Shown: one piece after another, positions 1-6,834 of the stretch
Position numbering within the stretch: position 1 is the stretch's first letter
How the letters are laid out: every line of letters begins with the position of its first letter
NCBI GenBank assembly: GCA_036747295.1
Contig: DAIOCN010000025.1
Span: 1-41,490 of the forward strand
Source: UBA4736 sp002404015
GTDB lineage: Bacteria > Chloroflexota > Dormibacteria > Dormibacterales > Dormibacteraceae
DNA length: 41,490 nucleotides
Direction of reading: 5' to 3'
Notes under the pieces: model-generated
Told to the model about the DNA's origin: nothing
Seen by the model: only the letters and a program-made list of their open reading frames with translations
Databases searched by the model: none
Made by a program: the position numbers and the translations under genes

Positions 1-58
1 GGTGGTGAGCCAGACCTCCGAGCCCGGCTAGCTTGACACTCAGGCTGGGTGGGGGCAT
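1..58 (-). CDS. possible start of a gene running off the window
   Basis: On the minus strand an ATG at 58-56 opens a frame with no stop up to the window edge (19 complete codons). It lies 17 bp beyond the stop of the membrane protein at 76-672, in the same direction. There is no Shine-Dalgarno site and the peptide is too short to recognise. It may be noise; nothing else is seen in bases 1-75. Confidence 0.2.
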   Translation of the reverse strand, partial: MPPPSLSVKLAGLGGLAHH

Positions 59-75
59 GAGGGCGGCTGGTTCGG

Positions 76-672
76 TTAAGAGTCGGCTCCGCTAAGAGGC
101 GGCTCCGCCCCCCTCCCTACCTCCCCCGCAGGCGGAGGGAGGGGCGTTCGAGCCCGGCCCACGACCAGCCAGATCCCGGCCCCGATCAACAGCAGCGGCA
201 CCCCGAGCTTGCCCACGATGCCCAGGTCGCGGCCGCTGATGTGGAGCATGCCCTCGAAGAAGGCGCCGAAGACCAGGAAGAGCACCAGGCCGATGGTGGC
301 CACCCGCAGCCCGGCGCGCGTCTCCTCCGGGCTGTGGCGCATGACGCCCTGGAGGGCGATGCCCAGGCCCACTCCGCCCGGCGCGATCAGGGCCCAGGTG
401 TAGGCCATGGTGGCGAAGAGGTCGAAGGTGTTCTGGACCGCCAGCACGATCCCGGTCACCGTGATGATGCAGCCGGGGATGACAAGGCCGGACGCCCCCT
501 CCAGGAGGAGTCCGAAGGCCAGGAAGGCCAGCCCGGGCAGGATGACGAACACCGGCCAGCCGTAGTGGCCCAGGTCGAAGCTCACGGGCACCAGCTGGCC
601 GACCAGGAAGAGCGCTCCCAGCAGGACTAGGATCGCCCCCAGGACCACGGGGCCGTCGATGCGCCGCCTCAT
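76..672 (-). CDS. small multi-pass membrane protein of unknown function
   Basis: This 198-residue protein is almost entirely hydrophobic, with about five to six predicted membrane segments (roughly residues 9-27, 38-58, 62-80, 88-108, 122-144 and 153-172) separated by short loops. Its organisation resembles the small LiaF/DUF5668-like membrane proteins, but no family is certain. The last 25 residues are Pro/Gly/Glu-rich, outside the membrane, and are encoded by a C/G-rich inverted repeat (110-144), so the natural end may once have been earlier. A TAGAGT -10 box sits 7 nt before the ATG and there is no ribosome binding site, which suggests a leaderless monocistronic message. Function unknown. 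Confidence 0.7.
   Translation of the reverse strand: MRRRIDGPVVLGAILVLLGALFLVGQLVPVSFDLGHYGWPVFVILPGLAFLAFGLLLEGASGLVIPGCIITVTGIVLAVQNTFDLFATMAYTWALIAPGGVGLGIALQGVMRHSPEETRAGLRVATIGLVLFLVFGAFFEGMLHISGRDLGIVGKLGVPLLLIGAGIWLVVGRARTPLPPPAGEVGRGAEPPLSGADS
110..144. repeat. G/C-rich 9-bp inverted repeat at the 3' end of a gene
   Basis: CCCCTCCCT at 110-118 pairs perfectly with AGGGAGGGG at 136-144 around a 17-nt loop. It encodes the Pro/Gly-rich tail of the membrane protein. A similar C-run/G-run hairpin lies at 41443-41464, so this may be a dispersed intergenic-type repeat that has been read into the gene. It has no U-tract. Confidence 0.4.
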
Positions 673-719
673 CGCGGCGACTCTATCTCAGTCGGGGTTC
701 CTCAGCCCGACCCGAACCC

Positions 720-887
720 CTAGTCGGAGTTGTCGGCCTGGTCTCGCGCGACGCAGGCCTGCGAGCAGTACCTGCCTTCCGACGCGGCGTAGCCCTTGCC
801 GCCGTTCTCCGTCCAGCTCTCGGGCGGCTGCCCGCAGGACGGGCAGGGGACGGGAAGCTCAGGTTCCAGCTCCAGCTCGGCTGTCAT
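720..887 (-). CDS. 55-residue zinc-ribbon / FCS-like zinc-finger protein
   Basis: A short gene with a strong ribosome binding site (GGAGGAGG, 7 nt before the ATG at 887-885) encodes 55 residues ending in TAG. It has an acidic Glu/Leu-rich start, then C15-P-S-C18 and Y-C41-S-Q-A-C45: two Cys pairs about 23 residues apart, as in one treble-clef or FCS-type zinc site. The YCSQAC pattern is like that of YacG and MYM/FCS fingers. Proteins of this kind usually bind nucleic acid or a protein partner; the target here is unknown. It is divergent from the selenoprotein gene with 35 bp between the start codons, so the two may share control. Confidence 0.75.
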   Translation of the reverse strand: MTAELELEPELPVPCPSCGQPPESWTENGGKGYAASEGRYCSQACVARDQADNSD

Positions 888-922
888 GCTGCCACCTCCT
901 CCAATGCTCCAGCATATGCCTG

Positions 923-1960
923 ATGATCCTGGATCGCTTGCTGGTCGGCCCGGCCGAGTTCGAGCGCCGATCCGGCTGGGAGATCAAGCCGGAAGGGGCC
1001 TGCAAGGGCGACCTGTGCGTCCCGCTCCCGGCGCCCGACGAAATGCTCTTCGACGTTCGCATGCTGGCCGAGCGGCTCGGCATGCCGCTCGTCGCGGACG
1101 AGGCCGCCGGGCTGTGGGCGCTGGGGCCCGAATCGGGGCGGGTCCTGGCCAGCGCCGAGGCGCCCGACTTCACGTTGCCCGACTGGCGCGGCGCTCCCCA
1201 CACCCTGAGCGGGCTGCGCGGCCAGAAAGTCCTGGTCGTCGCATGGGCCCCCTGGTGAGGCTGCCGGCTGGATCTGCCCGTGTGGCAGCAGGTTCGGGAG
1301 GAGCTCCACCCCCAGGGCGTCGAGGTGGTGACGGTCGCGCTGGAGACCCGAGGCGCCGGCGAGGCGGCGCGCTGGATCGAGGCCGCCGCCCCTCAGCACC
1401 CCTCGCTGATCGACGAGGCGCACCTTCTCGATGAGCTGTACGGGGTGGTCAATGTGCCCAGCGGGATCTGGATCGACGAGGCCGGCCGGATCGTGCGGCC
1501 GCCCGAGACGGCCTTTCCGGGCGTCGCCCGGTTCTCGGGCGGGGAGCTGCCGGCCGAGGGCCGGCTGCGCGAGGTGATGCTGGAGGCGCGCAAGATCCGC
1601 ATCCAGCCGGAGCGCTACCTGGAGGCCCTACGCGACTGGGCCCGGCAGGGTGCCGCCTCTCGCTACGCGCTTACTCCCGAGCAGGTGCTGGCGCGCTCCC
1701 GGCAGCGCTCGCCGGAGACGGCGCGAGCCGCCGCCCACTTCGAGCTCGGCCAGCACCTGCAGCGGGCCGGCCTGGAGGGCGGGGCCCGGGCCCACTTCCG
1801 GGAGGCCCACCGCCTGCAGCCGGACAACTGGACGTACAAGCGCCAGGCCTGGGCGCTCGTCGATCGGGCCCAGGGTCCGACCGCGGTCTATCCCGGCAAC
1901 TGGTTGGACGACGTCCGCCAGGTCGGCGCCGAGAACTACTACCAGCCGCTGGACATGTAG
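923..1960 (+). CDS. thioredoxin-fold (ResA/redoxin-like) selenoprotein, UGA-encoded Sec at residue 112
   Basis: One frame runs from ATG 923 to TAG 1958-1960 (345 residues) except for TGA at 1256-1258. The UGA falls in W-A-P-W-U-G-C-R, where Cys homologues of this thioredoxin-fold family have W-C-G-C-R, so U112 and C114 would be the redox pair. The protein is conserved on both sides: a redoxin start at about residues 78-111, the loop N-V-P-S-G with the expected cis-proline at about 183, then an alpha-helical TPR-like tail from about residue 255. The N-terminal 75 residues form a separate domain with C27 and C32 (CKGDLC). No signal peptide is seen, so it is probably cytoplasmic. The start lacks a clear ribosome binding site. 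sppA follows after 2 nt. The alternative is a nonsense mutant, judged unlikely given the downstream hairpin and the second such gene in the window. Confidence 0.85.
1268..1291 (+). promoter_or_regulatory. candidate bacterial SECIS hairpin
   Basis: Downstream of the UGA, CUGCC (1274-1278) pairs with GGCAG (1284-1288) around the loop CGUGU. CUG (1268-1270) pairs with CAG (1289-1291) beneath it, leaving a 5' bulge GAU whose U (1273) is at +15 from the UGA. The apical G-U is at +22/+23. A small upper stem, a 5' bulged U and a G in the first two loop positions are the known hallmarks of bacterial SECIS elements bound by SelB. A competing fold pairs GCUGCC at 1260-1265 with GGCAGC at 1284-1289. Confidence 0.7.
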
Positions 1961-1962
1961 CC

Positions 1963-3630
1963 GTGGCGTACCTGAGCTTCGGGGTGCGCTGGCTGCTCTG
2001 GGCGCTGGCGGGCATCCGCCGCCGCTTCCGGCCCCCGCCCGAGTACGTCTCGTTCCTCGTCGACGAGGCTTTCCCGCAGCTGGCGCCGCCCTCGGGTCCC
2101 TTCTGGCAGCGACCCTTCCTGGGCCGGCCGGCGATGACGCTGCGCGACCTGGCCGCGGCGTTCGCCGCGATCGCCGCGGACGCCCGCGTCAAAGGCGTCG
2201 TCATCCACCTTCGCCCTCTGGCGCTGTCCGCGGCATCGGCGGAGACGTTCCGCGAGCTGATGGCGGACCTGCGGCAGGCCGGCAAGCGCGTCGTCTGCTG
2301 GTCGGCCCTCTACACCCCCTCCACGTACTACGTGGCGTGCGCTGCCGACGAGATCCTCATCCAGCAGGCGGGCGAGGTACTCGCGCTCGGCTACAGCACC
2401 CGCTACCTGTTCCTGGCCGACGCGCTCAACCGGGCCGGGTTGGCGGCGGACGTGGTCCAGATCACGCCGTTCAAGACGGCGTTCGACGTCCTCGGCCGCA
2501 GCGAGATGTCCGCCGAGGCCCGGCAGATGGCGGAATGGCTGATCGACGCCCAGTTCGGCGAGCTGCTGCAGGCGGTGGGCGGCGGTCGGGGCCTGGACGA
2601 GGCGGGCGCCCAGGCGCTGGTCGACGGCTCGCCCTACACCGACCTCCAGGCCGTCGCCGCGCGCGCGGTGGACAACGTCCTGGGCGAGGAGGAGCTGCCC
2701 ACCTACCTGAAGGGCGGGGTGGCGCCGTGGCGGTCGGCGCGCAACCGCGTCGGGGGGCCGGCGCCGGTCCCCCCGGGTCGCTACGTGGCCGTGCTGCGGA
2801 TCGAGGGCAGCATCGTGGACGGCCGCAGCGGCCGGGCGCCGCGCCCCGTGCCGGTCCGGGTGCCGCTCCTGCTGGACGACCGGGCCGGCGACCTCACGGT
2901 GGTCCAGGAGGCGCGCCGCCTGGCGGCCAGCCGGCGAGTGGCGGCGGTCGTGGTCTGGATCGACTCGGGCGGCGGCTCGGGCAGCGCTTCGGAGGCGATG
3001 GCCGCCGCCCTGGTCAAGTTGGCGGAGCGCAAGCCGGTGGTGGCGGCGATGGGCCAACTGGCGGCGTCGGGCGGCTACTACGTGGCCACCCCGGCCCGCC
3101 GGATCTTCGCCCAGCCGGGCACCCTGACCGGCTCGATCGGCGTCATCAACCTGAAGCTGGTCAGCGGCCCCCTGCTGGACCGCCTCGATTTCCATCGAGA
3201 GCTGATCTCCCGCGGCGAGCACGCGGCGATCAACAGCTCGGACCGGCCCTGGAGCGAGGAGGAGAGGCGCAAGGTGCGCGACGGGATCGAGCGTGGCTAC
3301 GAGGTCTTCGTGGGGCGGGTCGCCGAAGCCCGCGGCAAGTCGGCCCAGGAAGTCGACACGATCGCCGGCGGCCGGGTTTGGACCGGGCGGCAGGCCCTCG
3401 AGCGCGGGCTGGTCGACGAGCTGGGCGGGCTCGAGAAGGCGATCGCGGCCGCCCGGGAGCTGGCCGGGCTGCCGCCCGAAGCGCCCGCCCGCGAGCTGAA
3501 GCCAAGCCGGCGCGAGCTGGCTCCGGCGGCGCCCAGCCCGCCCCTGAGCTACGCCCTGGAGTCGGCCCGGCTGCTCGGCGGGCCGGGCGCCAAGCTGCTC
3601 ACGCCGTTGATTCCCTGGGACGAAGGCTGA
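1963..3630 (+). CDS. sppA: signal peptide peptidase SppA (S49, two-domain type)
   Basis: A 555-residue serine protease of family S49 that degrades cleaved signal peptides and other membrane peptides. It is the long form with two tandem crotonase-like domains. The N-terminal half (about 60-245) carries the general base in TPFKTAF (K171), and the C-terminal half (about 270-500) carries the nucleophile in AASGGYY (S369), preceded by the WIDSGGGSGSASE strand and followed by GTLTGSIGV. A hydrophobic stretch near residues 5-18 may anchor it to the membrane. GTG start, 2 nt after the selenoprotein stop, so the two are co-transcribed. Its last 32 bp overlap the convergent methyltransferase gene. Confidence 0.92.
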   Translation: MAYLSFGVRWLLWALAGIRRRFRPPPEYVSFLVDEAFPQLAPPSGPFWQRPFLGRPAMTLRDLAAAFAAIAADARVKGVVIHLRPLALSAASAETFRELMADLRQAGKRVVCWSALYTPSTYYVACAADEILIQQAGEVLALGYSTRYLFLADALNRAGLAADVVQITPFKTAFDVLGRSEMSAEARQMAEWLIDAQFGELLQAVGGGRGLDEAGAQALVDGSPYTDLQAVAARAVDNVLGEEELPTYLKGGVAPWRSARNRVGGPAPVPPGRYVAVLRIEGSIVDGRSGRAPRPVPVRVPLLLDDRAGDLTVVQEARRLAASRRVAAVVVWIDSGGGSGSASEAMAAALVKLAERKPVVAAMGQLAASGGYYVATPARRIFAQPGTLTGSIGVINLKLVSGPLLDRLDFHRELISRGEHAAINSSDRPWSEEERRKVRDGIERGYEVFVGRVAEARGKSAQEVDTIAGGRVWTGRQALERGLVDELGGLEKAIAAARELAGLPPEAPARELKPSRRELAPAAPSPPLSYALESARLLGGPGAKLLTPLIPWDEG

Positions 3631-4144
3631 GCGCCGAGAAGATCTCGCCCAGGAAGCGGCTGGGCACCCGCTCCAGGAGCCGGGTCTCCGCAAAGCCGCT
3701 GTCCGCCGCCAGCCGCTCCCAGGTCGGGTAGGAGAGGGGGTGGGGCACCCAGGGGTTGCCGCGGTCCGCATTGTACTCAACGAGGACCAGCCGTCCCCCG
3801 GGTTTGAGGTGGCCGCGGACCAGGTCGAGAACCGGCTTCTTATCGCGGACGAAATGAAGGGAGTTGGCCATGACGATTCCGTCCAGGTCAGGCAGGTCAA
3901 GCGGCCGCTGGAAATCCGCGACCCGGTAGTCGACCTCCAGCTGGGGATAGCGCTGGCCGAACCGCCGCCGCTGGCGCTCGATCGAGCCGGCGTCGCGGTC
4001 GACCGACCAGATCCGGGCGCCGTCTGCCAGGAGGGAGGCCAGCGCCAGCGTGAAGGCGCCGTCTCCCGAGCCGAGGTCGGCCCAGTCTCGGCCGCCAGCC
4101 TCGACCCCGCCCCGGACCAGGCGGACGAGGTCGGACTCCTTCAG
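3599..4144 (-). CDS. class I SAM-dependent methyltransferase (last gene of hyu operon)
   Basis: About 181 residues with motif I ADLGSGDGAF, the acidic ribose-binding end of strand 2 (WSVDRD), an acidic motif around DLDGIVMANSLHF, and LKPGGRLVLVEY at strand 5. This is a compact Rossmann methyltransferase of unknown substrate. The frame contains no ATG, GTG or TTG near its start. The best candidate is CTG at 4144-4142, 2 nt past the Rieske stop, implying translational coupling. AAGGAG just inside would also allow initiation at CTC or GTC a few codons later, so the exact start is uncertain. The 3' end overlaps convergent sppA by 32 bp. Confidence 0.8.
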   Translation of the reverse strand: MKESDLVRLVRGGVEAGGRDWADLGSGDGAFTLALASLLADGARIWSVDRDAGSIERQRRRFGQRYPQLEVDYRVADFQRPLDLPDLDGIVMANSLHFVRDKKPVLDLVRGHLKPGGRLVLVEYNADRGNPWVPHPLSYPTWERLAADSGFAETRLLERVPSRFLGEIFSALSLRPRESTA

Positions 4145-4146
4145 TT

Positions 4147-5151
4147 CTAGACCTGAGGTATGCCGAGCTCTTCCAGCCAGCGCTGGAAGGCGATCAGCGG
4201 CAGGTCCGCGGGCCGCACGTAGAGCATCAGCCGCGATGCCAGCGGCGGTAGCAGCCAGGGCCGCTGGCTCTCCACGACCGGGCGGTCCTGGGACTGGATG
4301 ACGTCCTCGAAGTCGGTGTACAGCTGGTCGCGGGCCGGCTCCAGGTCGAAGTCCCGGGCGGTCTGCAGAAAGACCAGGGAGCGGTTGTGGGCGACCGGGC
4401 ACATTGCCTGGAAGAGCACGTAGGAGCCGGCCGGCCCGCGCTTTGTAAGCCGGACCGTGGTCGGCGTGACGCGGTTCAGGTACTCGACGGTCTCCAGCGC
4501 CGCGCCGCCGATGCTCTCGTTGGCCGGCTGCAGTATCGAGTAGCTGCAGACCAGCGCGTCCCCCTCCCGGCGCACCTCGTGGTCGGGCGGCTCGGGGTGG
4601 TCGCGGTCTCCGAGCAGGCCGGGGTGGACCCAGGGGAAGTGGGTGTCGTCCAGCGCGGCCATCACGATCCGAGGGGCACTGGCGGTCCAGGCCGGATAGG
4701 TCCGGAGCGGCGTTACCCGGAACCGGTCGTCCGCGGCCTCGGGAAACTCGGGGATGGCCGCGCCCGGCCCGGCCGCCAGGGAGTCCCACACCAGGCCGTA
4801 CCGCTCCTCGACACCGTAGGCGCCTACCCGCGCCTCCCGTGGGATGGGGGCCGCGCGCCGGGCCGGGATGTCGACACAGCGGCCCTCGCGGTCGTACGTC
4901 CAGCCGTGATAGCGGCAGCGCAGCCCGGCCGGGATGACCTCGCCCAGCGAGAGCGACGCCCCGAAGTGGCGGCACACGTCGTCGAAGCAGGCCAGACCGC
5001 CGTCCAGCCGGCTTACGACCAATGGCCGGCCCAGCAGCTCGGCGTAGTGGGGCGAGGAGCCGAGCTCCGAGGCGGCCAGCACGGGGTGCCAGTAGGGCGC
5101 GAGCGCGGCGTTGTAGGCGGCGACGGCATCGGGAGCGGGCGCGCCGATCAT
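4147..5151 (-). CDS. Rieske [2Fe-2S] aromatic ring-hydroxylating type oxygenase
   Basis: A 334-residue oxygenase component. The N-terminal Rieske domain has C60-x-H62 and C79-x2-H82 (CRHFGA and CRYHGW) for the [2Fe-2S] cluster. The catalytic domain has DDTHFPWVH with H171 and H176 plus a nearby Asp as the mononuclear iron ligands. The length suits single-subunit members that demethylate or hydroxylate (VanA- or PobA-like) rather than long naphthalene dioxygenases. No reductase or ferredoxin gene is present in the window. It overlaps the upstream methyltransferase by 4 nt (ATGA). In context it probably acts on a small heterocyclic or methylated compound together with HyuAB; this is inference. 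Confidence 0.88.
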   Translation of the reverse strand: MIGAPAPDAVAAYNAALAPYWHPVLAASELGSSPHYAELLGRPLVVSRLDGGLACFDDVCRHFGASLSLGEVIPAGLRCRYHGWTYDREGRCVDIPARRAAPIPREARVGAYGVEERYGLVWDSLAAGPGAAIPEFPEAADDRFRVTPLRTYPAWTASAPRIVMAALDDTHFPWVHPGLLGDRDHPEPPDHEVRREGDALVCSYSILQPANESIGGAALETVEYLNRVTPTTVRLTKRGPAGSYVLFQAMCPVAHNRSLVFLQTARDFDLEPARDQLYTDFEDVIQSQDRPVVESQRPWLLPPLASRLMLYVRPADLPLIAFQRWLEELGIPQV

Positions 5152-5927
5152 GTTCGGCCCCGCACGGCCCAGGCCCGTGCTTTCAAGCGCAGCGAGCCGT
5201 CGGTCTCGAAGGGCAGCGTCTCCCGCAGCCGCTCGCGAAGGCGCGCGCGGCCCGCCTCCGGGAGGGAGACGCAGTAGGCGGGCGCCGGCGCCTGCCCGGA
5301 GAGAAAGGGGGTCCAGTAGTCGTCGAAGTCGCGGAACACGGTGGGGACCTCGATCGGCCGCGACTGCACGTCCTGCAGCCCGGCCGCCCGAAACAGGGCC
5401 GCCAGCCGCTCGGGGTTGCAGATCGGAAACCGGGCGCCCTCGTCCAGATCCCGGGCGGCCGGGTCGAGCTCCCCGGCGGCGTCCCAGAACCTCCGCATCA
5501 GCTGCATCTCCCCGGCGTAGTCCCAGACATACAGCGCCACCGTCCCGCCCGGCTTGGCCGCCCGCCGCATCTCCTCGGCCATCCGGGAGTGGTCGGGCAC
5601 GAAGTTCAGGACCAGGCCCGACACCACCGACTCGAACGAACCGGCCGGGAAGGGCAGGTCAACCGCCGTGCCGATCTCGAAGTCGGCACCCTTGACCCTC
5701 TCGCGCGCCCGGGCGACGAACGCCTCCGATGGATCCACTCCCGACACCGAACCCGGCCAGGCCAGGTCGAGGATCGCCTGGCAGAGTGCCCCGGTGCCGC
5801 AGCCCACGTCGAGCCACGCACAGTCGCGGCGCACGCGCAGCCAGGGCACGAACTCGCGCGCCACCAGCCGGCTCCAGCGGCCGACGTAGGGCTCGTAGAG
5901 GTCGCCCGCGGTCCACTGCTCGCTCAC
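5148..5927 (-). CDS. class I SAM-dependent methyltransferase
   Basis: A 259-residue methyltransferase of the UbiE/Methyltransf_11 type. Motif I is LDVGCGTGAL (about 46-55), followed by GVDPSEAFV, the DLPFPAGSFE post-motif and AKPGGTVALYVWDY. The GTG start at 5927 overlaps the stop of the EamA gene by 4 nt (GTGA), and its stop overlaps the start of the Rieske gene by 4 nt, so it sits inside a translationally coupled chain. The substrate is unknown; small metabolites or quinone-like compounds are typical of the family. Confidence 0.88.
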   Translation of the reverse strand: MSEQWTAGDLYEPYVGRWSRLVAREFVPWLRVRRDCAWLDVGCGTGALCQAILDLAWPGSVSGVDPSEAFVARARERVKGADFEIGTAVDLPFPAGSFESVVSGLVLNFVPDHSRMAEEMRRAAKPGGTVALYVWDYAGEMQLMRRFWDAAGELDPAARDLDEGARFPICNPERLAALFRAAGLQDVQSRPIEVPTVFRDFDDYWTPFLSGQAPAPAYCVSLPEAGRARLRERLRETLPFETDGSLRLKARAWAVRGRT

Positions 5928-6817
5928 GCCGCCGGCCTCAGGCGCTCGCTGATCGCGCGGCCGGTCACAATGGTCGCCACCCCCGCCAGGATTATGGCCC
6001 CGCCCAGTAACTCCCGCAGCCCGATGTGCTCGCCCAGGATCAGCGCGCCGAGGCCCACGGCGACGACCGGGTTGACGTAGACGTACGTGAAGACGAGCGG
6101 CAGCGGCCCGTTCCGCAGCAGCCAGGTGAATGCGGAGTAGGCGATCACCGAGCCGAACACGATCAGGTAGATCAGCCCACCCACCGACTGCGCGGAGGCG
6201 TGATCGAGCCGCATCCGGGCGGGCTCCCCCGCGATCAGCCCTGCCAGCAACAGGCCGAGGCCGCCGGCCAGCAGCTGGATGCCGGTGTTGACCAGGTCGG
6301 ACTCGGGCAGCTGGGCGCGGCTGCCGTAGACGGACCCGGCTGACCAGAGCACTGCCCCCGCCAACCCGAACGCCAGCCCGATCGGGTCCAGGCCGCCAGG
6401 ACCGCTCAGCTGGGCGAGGACCGCCAGGCCCACGAAGCCGAGCACCATGCCGGCGGCCTGGACACGCCGGATCGCGACCCTGAAGAGGGCCAGGCTGATC
6501 AGTGCCACGAGCAGGGGCGAGACCGCGATCAGCAGGGAGGCGATGCCGCTCGGGATCCGGGTCTCGGCCAGCACCACGCCCCCGTTGCCGCCGGTGCCGA
6601 GGAGGAGGCCGACGCCGGCGGCGCCGGCCACCCGGCTCCGCTCCGGCCAGTGCCGAAGCTCGCCCCTGACCGCCGCGATCGCGACCAGGATCAGTCCCGC
6701 GATCAGGAACCGGACCCCGGCCGTCAGCAGCGGGGGCAGCGTGAGAACGGTGAGCCGGATGCCGAGGTAGGTGGACCCCCAGAGGAGGTAGACGATGAGC
6801 AGCGCCGGCCAGACCAG
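5924..6817 (-). CDS. EamA (DMT) family transporter
   Basis: About 297 residues with ten predicted membrane helices in two EamA repeats; it begins with the family hallmark LLWGSTYLGIR and has the second repeat from about residue 150. EamA proteins export metabolites or amino acids across the inner membrane. There is no ATG, GTG or TTG at the proper place: the most likely start is CTG at 6817-6815, preceded by AGGAG 4 nt upstream and 17 nt after the hyuB stop. It overlaps the next gene by 4 nt. It may move the substrate or product of the hyu operon. Confidence 0.85.
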   Translation of the reverse strand: MVWPALLIVYLLWGSTYLGIRLTVLTLPPLLTAGVRFLIAGLILVAIAAVRGELRHWPERSRVAGAAGVGLLLGTGGNGGVVLAETRIPSGIASLLIAVSPLLVALISLALFRVAIRRVQAAGMVLGFVGLAVLAQLSGPGGLDPIGLAFGLAGAVLWSAGSVYGSRAQLPESDLVNTGIQLLAGGLGLLLAGLIAGEPARMRLDHASAQSVGGLIYLIVFGSVIAYSAFTWLLRNGPLPLVFTYVYVNPVVAVGLGALILGEHIGLRELLGGAIILAGVATIVTGRAISERLRPAA

Positions 6818-6834
6818 GGCGCTCCTGGGGCCGG

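Noticed and set aside
1256..1258. UGA as a nonsense mutation or assembly error (pseudogene)
   Set aside because: The frame and motifs continue intact for 233 codons, the codon replaces exactly the redox Cys, a SECIS-like hairpin follows, and the same happens independently at 40839.
1260..1289. GCUGCC/GGCAGC stem right behind the first UGA as the SECIS itself
   Set aside because: It starts 2 nt after the UGA, inside the ribosome footprint, and has an 18-nt loop; the shorter stem at 1274-1288 has the proper distance and loop.
1939..3900. 653-codon open frame on the minus strand across sppA
   Set aside because: Antisense shadow in GC-rich DNA; the plus-strand frame is a complete SppA with both catalytic residues.
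4150..4975. N-terminal extension of the last methyltransferase
   Set aside because: This part lies over the Rieske gene in another frame and shows only Arg/Pro/Gly-rich shadow sequence.
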